From assembly GCF_004011695.2 (NCBI RefSeq), contig NC_082412.1, positions 310,001-374,000 of the forward strand: 64,000 nt of DNA, read 5' to 3'. Of this stretch, positions 48,300 to 58,770 are shown one piece after another (position 1 is the first letter of the stretch; every line of letters starts with the position of its first letter). The notes beneath the pieces were generated by a model, which saw only the letters and a list, made by a program, of their open reading frames with translations, made no database searches and had not been told where the DNA came from. The translations under genes and the position numbers were made by a program. Source of the DNA: Ascochyta rabiei (Eukaryota > Ascomycota > Dothideomycetes > Pleosporales > Didymellaceae).

Positions 48300-50409
48300 C
48301 TTGAAGTTTGAAACTGATGTGGTGGACTTTGATGGTTTTTGGAAGAAGTCCGTCTGCTCCAAGTGGAGTCGAATGTGGAGTGTACAGTGGGGTGGCTCGC
48401 CTCGGGTAGAAAAAGAGCTGTTGCTGTGGCAAAGCAAGCACGAGGGAAAGGCCTAAAAGAGTAACAATGCAACAGGAGATGAGCAATCTGACGAGGGAGG
48501 CGCAGGCTCTTGGTAGAAAGTTCGATCACACGGATGGCGAATTCGTGTTCTGAGTGGCCGAGCGTTGCCGGTGTGTCCGCTGCGTGCAAAGCACGAGTCT
48601 TTCCCAAGGGAAGGCTGAGCAAGCCTTTGCAACGCAGCTCACCGATGTATGCTAAAGAGGAATTTCGAGGACAAAGGCGTTGCAGGTATCAAGCTATTCA
48701 ATGGACAGGAGCTAATAAAGTGTTGGGTTTGTGGAAGACTCTGCCGGGCGAAGAAAGGAAATGAAGAGGGCGCTTCGACCGTCCCAAGCAACAAAGTAGT
48801 GCAGACTGTGGGTCAAAGGTCGTGTTGGAACTCGGGTTTGGTGTCGATGCGGGTTCACATCGAGTGGGAGCTTACCCTTGAGCCTCGCTTTTTGGTCGAG
48901 CTGGCAAACGAGCTGCTCGTTATTCGTCATCACGCACCACCCGGTCAGCTCCTCTTCAGCACAAAGCCCCGGCTTCTCCCACCTCTTGCTCTCAGACACC
49001 CCGCGCACACTGCTGTTCCCGCGATCCGTACAAACGCATGCCTGCCTTACAACACCCACCACGCCCATGCTGCAAGGGCCAATCAGCGCGCGAGTGGCAT
49101 GGGCGTGGCAGCGCATTGCAAGATAAGACGCCTTGACGTAGGACAGTGATAAGGTAGGTGCTCGTGAGTGAAACTGCAGCAACGCAGTGACAGGCGCAGC
49201 GACAAGCATGGCGGTGTGGGAGCTGTAGAGTGCGGGTGTCGAAGGGATGGTGTGGAGCTCAGTGCCTGACTAGCAGCTACGCGGAAGCAACAAGTGCACC
49301 CGTAAGCGCGAACATCAACACCGAAGAGTCCACAATTGGGGCTCAGCAACCACGCACAGCTCAAACACCACCTAAGAATCCGCGGGTCCCGTTCTTGGGT
49401 GCCCTGAACTTACCAGCGCTGTCTCCATCGTCCAGCCATGTCAAAAGTGCCAGTGCCATGTTTCACAGATCGCTACCGCAGCCGTACCCGGCGTCCCGGA
49501 GCTGTAACGGCTTTATTCAGGTTCATCAATGTGCGGTGAGTTGGTCGGTCCTGGGCTAAGACGGGCAGGTAGATGAAGCTGCTTGACGATCGGAAGGATA
49601 ATGGTGCTCGTGCTTCAGCCAGTCAAGCTGGGGTCAGGAATCGTTGGTTGTGCGAAGGGTAGGTCCATGCACTGCATGGTCCTGTCAGGCTGGTCCAGTC
49701 ACAGTATTGGGCAAGGAACTGCAAGTGCATATAGGAAACGAATGCAAGACAAGCATGTGGAATGTTCATAGGACGTGAGGCTCGGCCATTGCGTGAGAAA
49801 GCCAATAGCCCATGCCAAGTCGTACGGATTTGGCACTTGGCGCAGGAGTGATAGACCCAAGCCATGCAGTGCTTGATGTCGCAATATGGTGATGATCGTG
49901 CATTACGGCTGATTTGGTGCTGGAATACAGCTGGGGTGGTGGTAGGCTGACCAGATAGTTCGTGGCTTGACTGTGTGCTATTGCGCTGCATAGATAGATG
50001 TACCAATAGCCCATACTGACCGTGGAGGCGACCGGTCCTTTCCAGTGGTAGATGTCATAGTAGCAGTGACAAAGCTTCAAGCTACTTGATGCTATCCGCA
50101 TCAAGCTCGTTCCAGAAGTGGAGATGCTGATTGGAAAGTGGTTCATCGGTGGCTGTCAGCATCACGGTTCTCAACTGTATTCCCAACAAGGTGGCTCATT
50201 TTCATTGCATTTTTTGCTCTTGCTCCTCTCGTGTCATACCCTCTGATCATCCCGCAGGAACATGTCGCAATGATTTTCGAAGTGCATGTCATGCATGTCA
50301 CCCGTCATGTCGAAAGAAGCGAGCCACAGAGGAAAAGCCTTCCCATTGAGATCGTAACTAATCAGAGAGACGCCTTGTATGCCCCGCCCAAGTGAAAATC
50401 CACGCTCCT
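48300..50409. other. 2.1 kb intergenic region
   Basis: Both strands carry short overlapping open frames of poor quality (for example 48649-49149 plus). None shows a family signature or convincing splice continuity. No tRNA or repeat was seen. It contains the promoter of the gene at 47361 and the 3' flank of the eL32 gene. Confidence 0.45.
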
Positions 50410-51078
50410 CTACGACTCGGTCTTGACGCGAGCCTTGTCGTTGGTAACCTTAACACCAATCTGCTTCGCGCGGGCGATGATGTCGATGCGCTTGCGTGCG
50501 GAAACGGCGTGGGCGATCTCGGCGGCGAAGGTGGTGTTGTGCATGAGGAGGAGGTCGACATCGTTAACTGAGCAGTCATTAGTGGCAGCCCAAGCAGGAG
50601 GAGAGTTGCGCAGTCGTACCGTTGTTGACGACGAAAGCCTTGTGGCCGGAGGGCATCAGGTGACGGGTCTTGCGGTTGGATCCGTAACCGATCTGTGTCG
50701 CGATTGTCAGTCTCGGTCCGTGTCACAGATGTTTCCCACGACAGCGCTGTTCCATCCAGCAGTGCAGATCTGTCGGCTGTCGTATGGTGGAGGCAATCCG
50801 TACCTTGGGCATAGCAGCCTGGCCCTTGAACCGCCTGCGGACGCGGTTGTCAATACCCTTGGGCTTGCGCCACGAGGGGTCGACGCCTGTTCCAAGTCAA
50901 TATCTATCCCTATCCTCTCAATTCCGGGAGCATCATACGCATAAAGCGGTCAGACTGGTGGCGGTTGAAGCGCTTGGTGTCTGCATTGGTTGCGTCAGTC
51001 TGCGAAATTTGCGGTTCGAGTACGTGGGCTCAGCGTACGCTTCTTGACGATCGCGACATGCTTCTTAGCGGCGGCCAT
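50410..51078 (-). CDS. RPL32: 60S ribosomal protein eL32
   Basis: Five exons (51039-51078, 50939-50980, 50804-50886, 50620-50692, 50410-50567) join in frame into 131 residues, the size of fungal eL32. The product reads [79 protein letters not shown] and [20 protein letters not shown], which is unmistakable. It is a structural component of the large ribosomal subunit. Introns are 58, 52, 111 and 52 bp, each with CTGAC- or TTGAC-like branches and CAG acceptors except where noted. Four introns in under 700 bp, beginning just inside the coding region, is usual for ribosomal protein genes of filamentous fungi. The third intron is twice the others' length; I found no convincing box C/D pair in it. 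Confidence 0.97.
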
Positions 51079-51707
51079 CTGTTGCAATCAGTACTGAGAC
51101 AATATTCCGACCTGTGGGCGACGTACTTTGTCTGCTGTGAGGTTAGTTTGACGGACGGAATCGTGCAAATTGTGTTGTCTCGAATTGCAGTGCGGGCACC
51201 AGCAGCCAAGACACGCTAGTAAGCGATTTTTAACTAGCACTTTCTCGGCCGGCCAGCGGCGAAGACCACCACCTCGAGCTGGGAACGTCAAGAGCACGCA
51301 TGGACAGGTTGGGGTTTTTGGTTTGCCGGAAGGCGCTTGACACGTTGGATTGAATATGCACCTCGCAGTCTGGTGGGAGCCTGTCGCCCAACGGCTGGCG
51401 CATCACGAATTGATGACGAGTGAATGTTCTCTGGTAATTCAAGCCTTGAGGACGCCATGCCGAGCTATTCTATCTGCTAAGATGCTTTCAATGTCAAAGT
51501 TGTATCCTGTTGGGCAGGTACAAAGTGTACATGCTCCTGTTATACCATGCTGCGCTGCAAATGGCGCCATCGTCCTTGACCCAAGCTGTGTTGGTGGCGC
51601 AGGCATATCTATCCATACTCGGTGTAACTCCCACCTGCGGTCTTTTCGCTGTTATTGACAGAGCTGAGCCTATCATCGTCGATCCCATGTCGAGACGCAA
51701 GGACGGC
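51079..51707. other. intergenic region between eL32 and DCN1
   Basis: About 630 bp with the eL32 promoter and the DCN1 3' flank. Two CGGCCGGCC-like GC patches sit near 51247. Nothing else is recognisable. Confidence 0.5.
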
Positions 51708-54208
51708 TCAGTACTCCATCTCCTCAGCCTTCTGCTCGCTGCCGCCCCGCTTCTCGTTCTTGACCCACTCGACAAAGTCATCGATGACAGACGGCCAAGA
51801 AGACTCCTCGTTCCAGAAGCTGATGGCCTCGTCTTGGAGGGTGAGCTGCGCGAACTTCAACGTCTCGTTCCACATGTCCTTGTTGACGCTTTTCTTCCAG
51901 GATGCATTGAGAAACTCCTTCCACCAGTCCAGCCAGGGGGTGCTGGGGGTCGACCACTTGACTGCAGAAAGCGGTGAAGCGAAGAGAAGGTCCCAGTAAA
52001 GGATGGCCGACTCAAGAGCTACAGCCTTCTGTTGCCCAGTCTTAGCTAGGAAGAATGTGTACTTGTAGACCCTTGTGAAGACCGCCTTATCTGTAGGCAG
52101 CTGAGTCTTGAGGTTCTTGATGTAAGCCTTCTGCTTATCGATGGTGTCGCAGCTACAGCAAGATTAGTGTTTACGCGCCAAAAGCAGATCGGGATGTGCG
52201 ACTCACTCTCGCTCTAGCCAGCCGTTCACGAAGCCGTCTCGACTAATCTCGCCCATGGTAGGGGCTTGAATGATTTCGAGTGCAGCGAGCGACTCCATGC
52301 CTTCGAGATCAACTTCGAGCTGCGGAAGGTAACTCATCGTGCCTTCAACGCCAATAGCGTCAGGCTCCCCTGTGGGGTCCTCCCGGTACTTGTCGAAGAG
52401 CTTGTTCAATGTCGCCTTGGTAGCAGCAGATGTATTTGAACCACCGCCGCCGGCGCCGTAGTATCTGCAGGTAGTGTGTTAGCGGAAGCCATGACGTATT
52501 TGTGGCGTGAAGTCGTTATCTGTTTCAAGGGCAGGTCAGGTCGGGCAGTCTACCGGACCGCTGTCGCATGATCCATGATCAAATCACTATCCAGAGTGAT
52601 TTTCTCAACGGGAAAAGTTGTATGAGTGGTCTCCGTTGGCAGCGTAGCTTCTACCAGATACGGCAAGCAGGCAAGTGGGTAGTCGTCGCCCTGCTTTGAT
52701 GTCGTCTGGAGTCTGACCAATTCGTGGGGCGGGTATTGTTGTTTGTTTAGATACAATCCTAGCAGCTCCTTTGCTCGCTCTATGATCATACGCTTGAAGT
52801 TCAGCTGATCGGCGGAGTCGAGATGGTAGAAAAAAAGACGTCGAGCCGAGTCGAACTGGTCACGCACACGGTCTACACGGCCACAAAAGATGAAGATGAA
52901 TTTGGTGACCTGTGCTAGAGGCAGCGAATCCAGAAAGACTCTGTACATGAGACCAGTGTTGTATGGAAGTTCCCAGCAGGGATGATTCTTGGCTGTAGCA
53001 ATCCAGTGCGTGCCAGTCGTGTAGACGGGGGTTGCGATAAGGTGGGGTCCGTATAGTGCACCACCTCGCATCGACACAGTCGGATGTGCTTCTGCTACGC
53101 TCGTAGAGATGGACCGGCTCGTGAGGTTGTGCGCCGGCGTTGTAGTCGACTCGGGACCCGCCGTGTATGTCTGCGGTGTTGGCGCACTTGCGTTGCGCAG
53201 CCGATGAAATATGGTAGTTTTTGACTCAAAGGACCCATGCTGTTTTATGTGGGTAGGAAGCACGAACTGACTTGAGGACGGGTAACGTCCGTTGCTAGTG
53301 GCTGTGTCGTTGTAGAGCACCTGGCTCAAGTGTTCGGTTTGTCTCCTCTGCTGCTGCGTTGGTGGATGCTGGTCATTGTTCGTCATCTGCGACAGAGCCA
53401 CCTCGGCGTCGGGCGATGCAGCATGCTGTGAGGTATGCTGTACCCCTCCTGGGTTGTGCGAGCCGTCTTGAGTGCCGTTGGCCGCATATGCGTACCGTTC
53501 AGGAATCGACGTAGGGCGCTGGATGTTCTGCTCGAATATAGACGATGTCCCCCAATGCGATACTTGGCTCAAGGAACTGACCGATCGATGACTGGAGCTT
53601 GAACCGCTAGAGCTTATTCGCTTCCAGCGCTGTCGGCCGGCGAGCTGTCTGGCACGGTCTTCAGAGGCGCCGAACATGCTGGGCAAGGGTAGTTGCAGAA
53701 ACGTGGCTAAGGAGTGTTGTGGGTAGAGAGTGAGTCGAGGCAGAAGCAGCGCTGGCCATGTTTACTCAACGAGACACATGCTGGCCCATTCAGAAGGTGG
53801 TATGGTGCTGCTTGCGGACCACGTAGAAGGCGTGACCACTGCTTGTGGATGGGCACGCCAAAGCGTGTACAACGCAGTTCCCCAGAAAGTGTGCGCCAGG
53901 AATGCGCGCTCTGCGTGTGCGGCCCGATGCCATGCGCCTCCCGCACGTTGTGTCTCTGTCCTTGCCTCCCAGTTCTGCAAACTCATTCACAGGTGTTGCG
54001 TTTCCGGCGATCGATCCAGGCGCCTTGCAGAGGGTCCGTAGGAGCGTATGAGAAAAGAAAATGACACAAGAACTTACCCATTGACGGCGTTCTGGGCGTC
54101 CCAGCCGTGGCTCTTGAGCACTCGTACTGCAGCGGTGCGGTCCATCTGTGTGAAGCTCATGAACTGGGTGATTGCAGCCTTCTGCTGCGCCGTGTACGCT
54201 GGAGGCAT
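51708..54208 (-). CDS. DCN1: DCN1-like cullin neddylation protein, with a 1.6 kb intron
   Basis: Exons 54078-54208, 52207-52464 and 51708-52152 encode 277 residues (yeast Dcn1: 269). Exon 1 is the UBA domain (AQQKAAITQFMSFTQMDRTAAV, VLKSHGWDAQNAVNG). Exons 2 and 3 are the potentiating-neddylation domain (LNKLFDKYRE, VFTRVYKYTFFLAKTGQQKA, AILYWDLLFA, LDWWKEFLNAS, FVEWVKNEKRGG). Dcn1 acts as an E3-like scaffold that helps Ubc12 attach Nedd8 to cullins. Intron 2 is 54 bp. Intron 1 spans 52465-54077 (1613 bp) with a perfect GTAAGT donor, CTAAC branch and TGCAG acceptor, and both sides are phase 2, so it is well supported. It encloses a separate 378-codon open frame on the same strand. A candidate 5' UTR intron (54209-54586, GTAAGT..CTGACACAAG) ends exactly at the start codon. 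Confidence 0.88.
52550..53686 (-). CDS. hypothetical protein nested in DCN1 intron 1
   Basis: An uninterrupted 378-codon frame, on the same strand as DCN1, sits wholly inside its first intron. I recognise no family. The first 190 residues are Ser/Gln/Thr-rich and disordered. From about 195 on the protein looks folded: GGALYGPHLIATPVYTTG, THWIATAKNHPCWELPYNTG, MYRVFLDSLPLAQVTKFIFI, FDSARRLFFYHLDSADQLNF, RMIIERAKELLGLYLN. There is no signal peptide or clear membrane helix. Length and composition of the C-terminal half argue that it is coding rather than a chance frame. It could be an independent nested gene, or an alternative exon if some transcripts skip the canonical DCN1 splice. Confidence 0.6.
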   Translation of the reverse strand: MPSMFGASEDRARQLAGRQRWKRISSSGSSSSHRSVSSLSQVSHWGTSSIFEQNIQRPTSIPERYAYAANGTQDGSHNPGGVQHTSQHAASPDAEVALSQMTNNDQHPPTQQQRRQTEHLSQVLYNDTATSNGRYPSSSQFVLPTHIKQHGSFESKTTIFHRLRNASAPTPQTYTAGPESTTTPAHNLTSRSISTSVAEAHPTVSMRGGALYGPHLIATPVYTTGTHWIATAKNHPCWELPYNTGLMYRVFLDSLPLAQVTKFIFIFCGRVDRVRDQFDSARRLFFYHLDSADQLNFKRMIIERAKELLGLYLNKQQYPPHELVRLQTTSKQGDDYPLACLPYLVEATLPTETTHTTFPVEKITLDSDLIMDHATAVR

Positions 54209-55740
54209 CTTGTGTCAGCGATTCCGTATATCCTTGTCTTCCAATGTTCGTTGCTCGATAGCAGGATCGTGCGGCGCGTAGGTGGCAGGTCGTGCGATAA
54301 CGAGCGCAGCACGGGGAAGAACAGGGCGCGGAGGGTTCGGGGAGAATAGACGCCGAGGGAAGTGAAGCAGAAGTTATGCTAGGCTTTGGAAGAGACACAG
54401 GGTCTCGATGTGCAAAAGTGACGGCATTCGGAGGCAGCCATAATTGGAGCCGGCCCCCACCAATCATGCCCCGCACCTCGGAGGCAAGGCTGACATGTTG
54501 CGCCGGTCTTTCATCGACGTTCATCTCACCTCACCCCACTCCTTGTAAATGATGATTGCCAACAAAAAAAACACCAATACACTTACACTGTTTTGTATTT
54601 CTGGTCTTCTTGGTCGGCGCCGTTGCGGTCGGTGTGTCCGAGTTTTTGCGTTTCGGCATGATGCTATAGTCGCAAGTGCTGAGGGTTGAATTGTGGTGGG
54701 TTGGTAGTTTGGTGGTGGTGGTGGTGGTGGTGGTATTGACAAGGTGCAGACAAGGTGCCTAGTGCAGGTCTGATGCTCTTGTGAGAATAGGCTGGTGGTT
54801 GTGTTGTCGGCGCGCTCTTGGTGAATGAGCGTGCGTGAGACATGAACCATGCACAATCAGGACGTGTTGGTGGTGGATGAGGTTACTACGTTCATGCTCC
54901 TGGCCAAGTGTCGATAGATGGTATCTGTGATCGGTGGGCATTAAGCCCATGCTGAAGTCGACTGCGGTAGAAAGGGCAACTACGGTGGTAGGAAGGAGCT
55001 TCGTGCATGCAGCGATTCCAAACAGGACAACAAGGCATAGCACTTGATTGGAGTATATTGTTTTTATAACGCGAGTAGATGTGCTATTATACGGTGTGTT
55101 GGTGTCCGAAGAGCTTGTAGGAGAGTCTAGTCATTCTACATGTCGTCCGATTGTCATAGATTGAGATACAGCGAATCGTCTCACGAATGCAGATACAACC
55201 ATTCATACTAGGAGGAACGCAAGCGAAACAATAGCTACTGAGAAAAGACAGAACCTTGTAGAATTAGCCGAGTCAACGTCAACGATGGCGGGAGCTGTTC
55301 CACACATGGCTGCGCAATAGATCGAGTGCAATGGACACGCAGGATGAAGTCGAATTATGCAGCGGTGATCTGTACTACCAAGCCTAGTCAGCCACGGCTT
55401 TGCGGATGGCGATGGCGATGGCGAGGGCGATGGTGCTCGTGTCTCGTTGCCGCTGATAGGGGTGCACGTGGTGTGTGTGTTCTAAGCGGAAATGCACTGT
55501 CGTGTTTGCGCACTGGCGCTGGCTCGGCGGGGCAAGCTTCTTCTTCTTGGCTGGCGGCGCCGCGAGCCAGAACACGAGGGCGCGAGTCAGCCAGGGCCGG
55601 GCAGCTTATTGGGTGGACCCGGGTTGGACCGGACAAAGTTCAAAGTCCAGCGAGCAGCGAGCAGCGCAGGCGTGTTGGTGCGAGCATGGAGTCGGCGCAT
55701 GTGCTGCAAAAGGCAGGGCGCTGCACGCAAGCAGGCAGGG
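54209..55740. other. intergenic region upstream of DCN1
   Basis: About 1.5 kb. It probably includes the DCN1 5' UTR and the start of the PalH upstream region. A 42-codon minus-strand frame from 54659 (MPKRKNSDTPTATAPTKKTR) ends in a GTAAGT-containing segment and may be an upstream ORF. A (GGT/CCA)n run lies near 54712-54732. No other gene is supported. Confidence 0.45.
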
Positions 55741-55870
55741 CGGCGACCGAGACAGCGTGGTCGCGGCGGCTCTTGCGGCTCTTCGCCGGGGCAGACGGTG
55801 CCGCGACAGAGACAGCGTGGCCGCGGTCGCTCTTGCGGCTCTTCGCTGGGGCAAACGGTGCTGCGACAGT
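55741..55870. repeat. 60 bp tandem repeat upstream of palH
   Basis: Two adjacent 60 bp copies (55741-55800 and 55801-55860), differing at several positions, are followed by the start of a third. They lie about 410 bp upstream of the palH start codon. Confidence 0.9.
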
Positions 55871-56089
55871 GCGACGTCTGGAGTGCGCCGAGCGTCGAGT
55901 CGGGTGTGAGGCATGGGTGGGTCGGACGCCCCGTGGTTTCGGCTAGGAGCTGCTGGCCTGGACGGCCGGGAACAGATGGCGCATGTGGCAGCTGCCGGTG
56001 CTCGAGTGCTTGTCTTTGCCCAGCGCGCCTTGGTCTCACCCTTTGCCCGCCGCGCATCTCATCTCATCGAGCGCTCCTCTCGCTCGCCC

Positions 56090-56215
56090 GCGCCCGCACC
56101 CGCACCCGCACGCCCACGCCCACGCTCACGCCCACGCCCACGCCCACGCCCACACTCACACTCACGCACACGCACACGCACACGCACGCCCACCCAACCG
56201 GCTGCACACCCACCC
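56090..56215. repeat. (CACGCC)n / (CACACG)n low-complexity array
   Basis: Imperfect hexamers (GCACCC, CACGCC, CACTCA, CACACG) fill about 125 bp directly upstream of palH, probably in its 5' UTR. Confidence 0.9.
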
Positions 56216-56223
56216 ACCCACCC

Positions 56224-56268
56224 ATGGGAGCACACACGCAGGCACCCGCTGCTGCTGGACCGGTATAA
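56224..56268 (+). promoter_or_regulatory. upstream ORF ending 9 bp before palH
   Basis: An ATG at 56224 opens a 14-codon frame (MGAHTQAPAAAGPV) that stops at TAA, 56266-56268, just before the palH ATG at 56278. If transcription starts upstream, scanning ribosomes would meet it first, so it could lower palH translation. Translation of it is inferred, not shown. Confidence 0.5.
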
Positions 56269-56277
56269 CTCGTCGCC

Positions 56278-58770
56278 ATGCTGCCGGCCATGGGCGTGTC
56301 GTGGACAGGGGCGACGCCCGTGCTGGAGCTGCGTGACGCCAGCAGTCCCTACGTGAGCATCGCGACCACGACCGCGACCGCGACCGCAACGCCTGCCGCC
56401 ACGCCCACGCCCGCGCCCTCGACTGCCGCCCGCGACACGACCGACGCCCGCTCGCAGCACTGTCCGTCCTACAAGCTGCCCGAGTTCGGCGTCATCGAGC
56501 TCGGCCCCGGCAACACCATCACCCTCACCACCAACGCCGTCTTCCGCCCCCAGTGCACCTCGGCCTCGCAGGGCGCCGACAGCGATGGCACCGGCCAGGT
56601 CCTCAGCGTCGCCGACATCAGAGACCCCTTCCACGCCTCCATCACCCCGCAGGCCTACGCGACCGGCGCCGCCACCGTCATCTCCTGGATGCTCGTCATC
56701 ATGCTCATCATCACCCCGCGCACCTTCTTCGTTGGCAACGCCTCGGGCCGCTCAGGCCTCATGGGCAGGCGTGGCATGATCAGCGGCGCCTCGGGCAGCG
56801 GCTCCATCATCGGCGTGGGCAGCCGTCCGTGGCTGCAAAAGGTCGCCGCCCTGACCGTGGCCGTGTCGCTGACCCTGGCCACCGCCGACACCTTCAAGAT
56901 CGCCGGCCGCCAGTACGCCGAGGGCTTCATCGACGCCATGGAGCTGCGTGACCAGGTCGTCTCCGGCATGGAGATCAAGGCCTCGCGCATCATCTCCGAC
57001 ATCTTCCTCTGGCTGGCACAGGTCCAGACCCTGATCCGCCTGTTCCCCCGCCACAAGGAAAAGGTCATCATCAAGTGGGTCGGCTTCGCCCTGATCCTGC
57101 TCGACATCACCTTCAGCTCCCTCAACAGCTTCGGCCCCTACGAGAACAGCGCCCGCCCGGCACACTTCGACACCGCCATCCCCGCCCTGAGCTACCTCTT
57201 CCAGCTGTCGCTCAGCATGCTGTACGCCGCCTGGGTCCTCTACTACACCATCACAAAGCGCCGGTACGCCTTCTACCACTCCATGATGTGGAACATGACC
57301 GTCGTCGCCCTGCTCTCCATCATCGCCATACTCACCCCCGTCGTCTTCTTCATCACCGACATTGCCAACTACACCATCGCGGGCTGGGGCGACTACTTCC
57401 GTTGGGTCGGAGCAGCAGCCGCCAGTGTCATTGTTTGGGAGTGGGTCGAGCGCATTGAAGCACTAGAAAGAGAAGAAAGGAAGGACGGAATCCTAGGAAG
57501 GGAGATCTACGATGGAGACGACATGCTCGACAACACCACATCTTCCAAATCCGCAAACTGGCCCTATTCGAAGCGCAATCCGTCTGAGAACGAAAAGAAG
57601 GGCGGCGGCGGCGGTGGCGGCGGTTTCAGTCTTAGTGCATTTGCTTCAGGTCAAACGGGCCGCGTCGGTGAGCTTGCTCAGAGGCTGGGACGAAAGATGA
57701 CCGAGTCGCCACGTGCAGAAGCTCGCAAGAAGCGAAGCATCCATATTCCCGCTCCACCACCAGTGCACAGACGGTCTGAATCTACCCGTCGTGGGGACCG
57801 TAGTTCCAGCGCCTATGTGCGCGTCCAGAGCCCACCTCTGGTCCCAGCTGTTCCCGTTATTGCCTCGCCAGTCAGCCGGACGGACACGACAAGTGCAGAC
57901 TCCACTGTCTACACAGTACGATACCATCCCATCAACGAAACACCACCTATTCGCCAACCAACATCGGTTGAAGTCCGACTCACGCCGGAAGGAGCGCAAG
58001 CGCAGAGACCGTCTGAGCCGCAAGAGAGCACTGGCCAGCCGGCCAATGCCGACGACCCTGAAAAGGGTGCCACAGACCCAGAGGCACCCGCCAGTAGCAG
58101 CAGATGGAAGTGGCAGGCCATGGCCAGCCCATTTGCAAGGAAGGGACGCGCACCACCACAGGAGCTGCAGAGAGGCCAGATCATCGAACCTCTTGCTGTC
58201 GATGAAGTGCACGCCAACATTCCACCGCGCCATTACAACGGACTGGCATTGTCAGACCGGCTTGGCACGTTTGCTGCACAACAGGGCGAAAGGTTCAGGT
58301 CGAAGAAGAAGTGTGCTAAAAACTCGGAGATGAACCTGCCTGTCACGATCATCCCAGCCCAGCCACGTGGGCAGACGTGGTCTCCAGACTTGCTTCAACA
58401 GCAACAGCAGCAACAGCAGCAACAGCAGCAGCAGCAGCAGCAGTTTCATCCCAGCGAGGTGTCTACGACTGCTGGTATTCAAATTGCGAGGATACCAACG
58501 ACCATCGAAGAGCAGCCAGACCTGCCTTCGCCCGCACACTCTGACCAGACGATGCAGTCGAGTGAAGTGGTCCAGCCGGCTGCTTCTGCAAACTCGAATC
58601 GCAACGCGGGCAGACGGTACACGCCGCGAGCTGGGGGACTCACGGCCCACCCACCCGTCTCTCCGACCAGTCTGGCGGAAGAGATACAGAGTCCTACACC
58701 GCTGCTGGACCCTGCCTCACCACAGGGATCGTCGAACCAGCAGCACACATCCACCAACCACGACAGGTAG
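56278..58770 (+). CDS. palH: pH-response sensor protein PalH/Rim21
   Basis: A single exon encodes 830 residues. After a Thr/Ala/Pro-rich extracellular start comes the PalH signature region with seven membrane helices between about 125 and 390. These include AATVISWMLVIMLIITPRTFFVG, ITFSSLNSFGPYENSARPAHF, YLFQLSLSMLYAAWVLYYTIT and VVALLSIIAILTPVVFFITDIANYTIAGWGDYFRWVG. PalH is the plasma-membrane ambient-pH sensor that, with PalI and arrestin-like PalF, signals through ESCRT-linked PalA/B/C to activate the PacC transcription factor at alkaline pH. The cytosolic tail of about 430 residues, where PalF would bind, is low in complexity. It contains eight consecutive glycines (57601-57624) and 16 consecutive glutamines (58396-58443). 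Confidence 0.95.
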   Translation: MLPAMGVSWTGATPVLELRDASSPYVSIATTTATATATPAATPTPAPSTAARDTTDARSQHCPSYKLPEFGVIELGPGNTITLTTNAVFRPQCTSASQGADSDGTGQVLSVADIRDPFHASITPQAYATGAATVISWMLVIMLIITPRTFFVGNASGRSGLMGRRGMISGASGSGSIIGVGSRPWLQKVAALTVAVSLTLATADTFKIAGRQYAEGFIDAMELRDQVVSGMEIKASRIISDIFLWLAQVQTLIRLFPRHKEKVIIKWVGFALILLDITFSSLNSFGPYENSARPAHFDTAIPALSYLFQLSLSMLYAAWVLYYTITKRRYAFYHSMMWNMTVVALLSIIAILTPVVFFITDIANYTIAGWGDYFRWVGAAAASVIVWEWVERIEALEREERKDGILGREIYDGDDMLDNTTSSKSANWPYSKRNPSENEKKGGGGGGGGFSLSAFASGQTGRVGELAQRLGRKMTESPRAEARKKRSIHIPAPPPVHRRSESTRRGDRSSSAYVRVQSPPLVPAVPVIASPVSRTDTTSADSTVYTVRYHPINETPPIRQPTSVEVRLTPEGAQAQRPSEPQESTGQPANADDPEKGATDPEAPASSSRWKWQAMASPFARKGRAPPQELQRGQIIEPLAVDEVHANIPPRHYNGLALSDRLGTFAAQQGERFRSKKKCAKNSEMNLPVTIIPAQPRGQTWSPDLLQQQQQQQQQQQQQQQQFHPSEVSTTAGIQIARIPTTIEEQPDLPSPAHSDQTMQSSEVVQPAASANSNRNAGRRYTPRAGGLTAHPPVSPTSLAEEIQSPTPLLDPASPQGSSNQQHTSTNHDR
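58396..58443. repeat. polyglutamine-coding CAG/CAA tract in palH
   Basis: Sixteen consecutive Gln codons, mixed CAA and CAG with seven CAG in a row at the end. Confidence 0.97.

Noticed and set aside
48649..49209. Overlapping frames on both strands upstream of the gene at 47361
   Set aside because: They mirror one another and show no conserved motif; chance frames are more likely.
50693..50803. snoRNA hosted in the 111 bp intron of eL32
   Set aside because: No RUGAUGA box paired with a CUGA box at proper spacing; the only CTGAC doubles as the branch site.
55380..55600. Two GCCARG-type PacC sites upstream of palH (55546-55551 and 55590-55595)
   Set aside because: A 6 bp degenerate motif is expected about once per kilobase by chance, so two hits in a GC-rich 900 bp region are not evidence.
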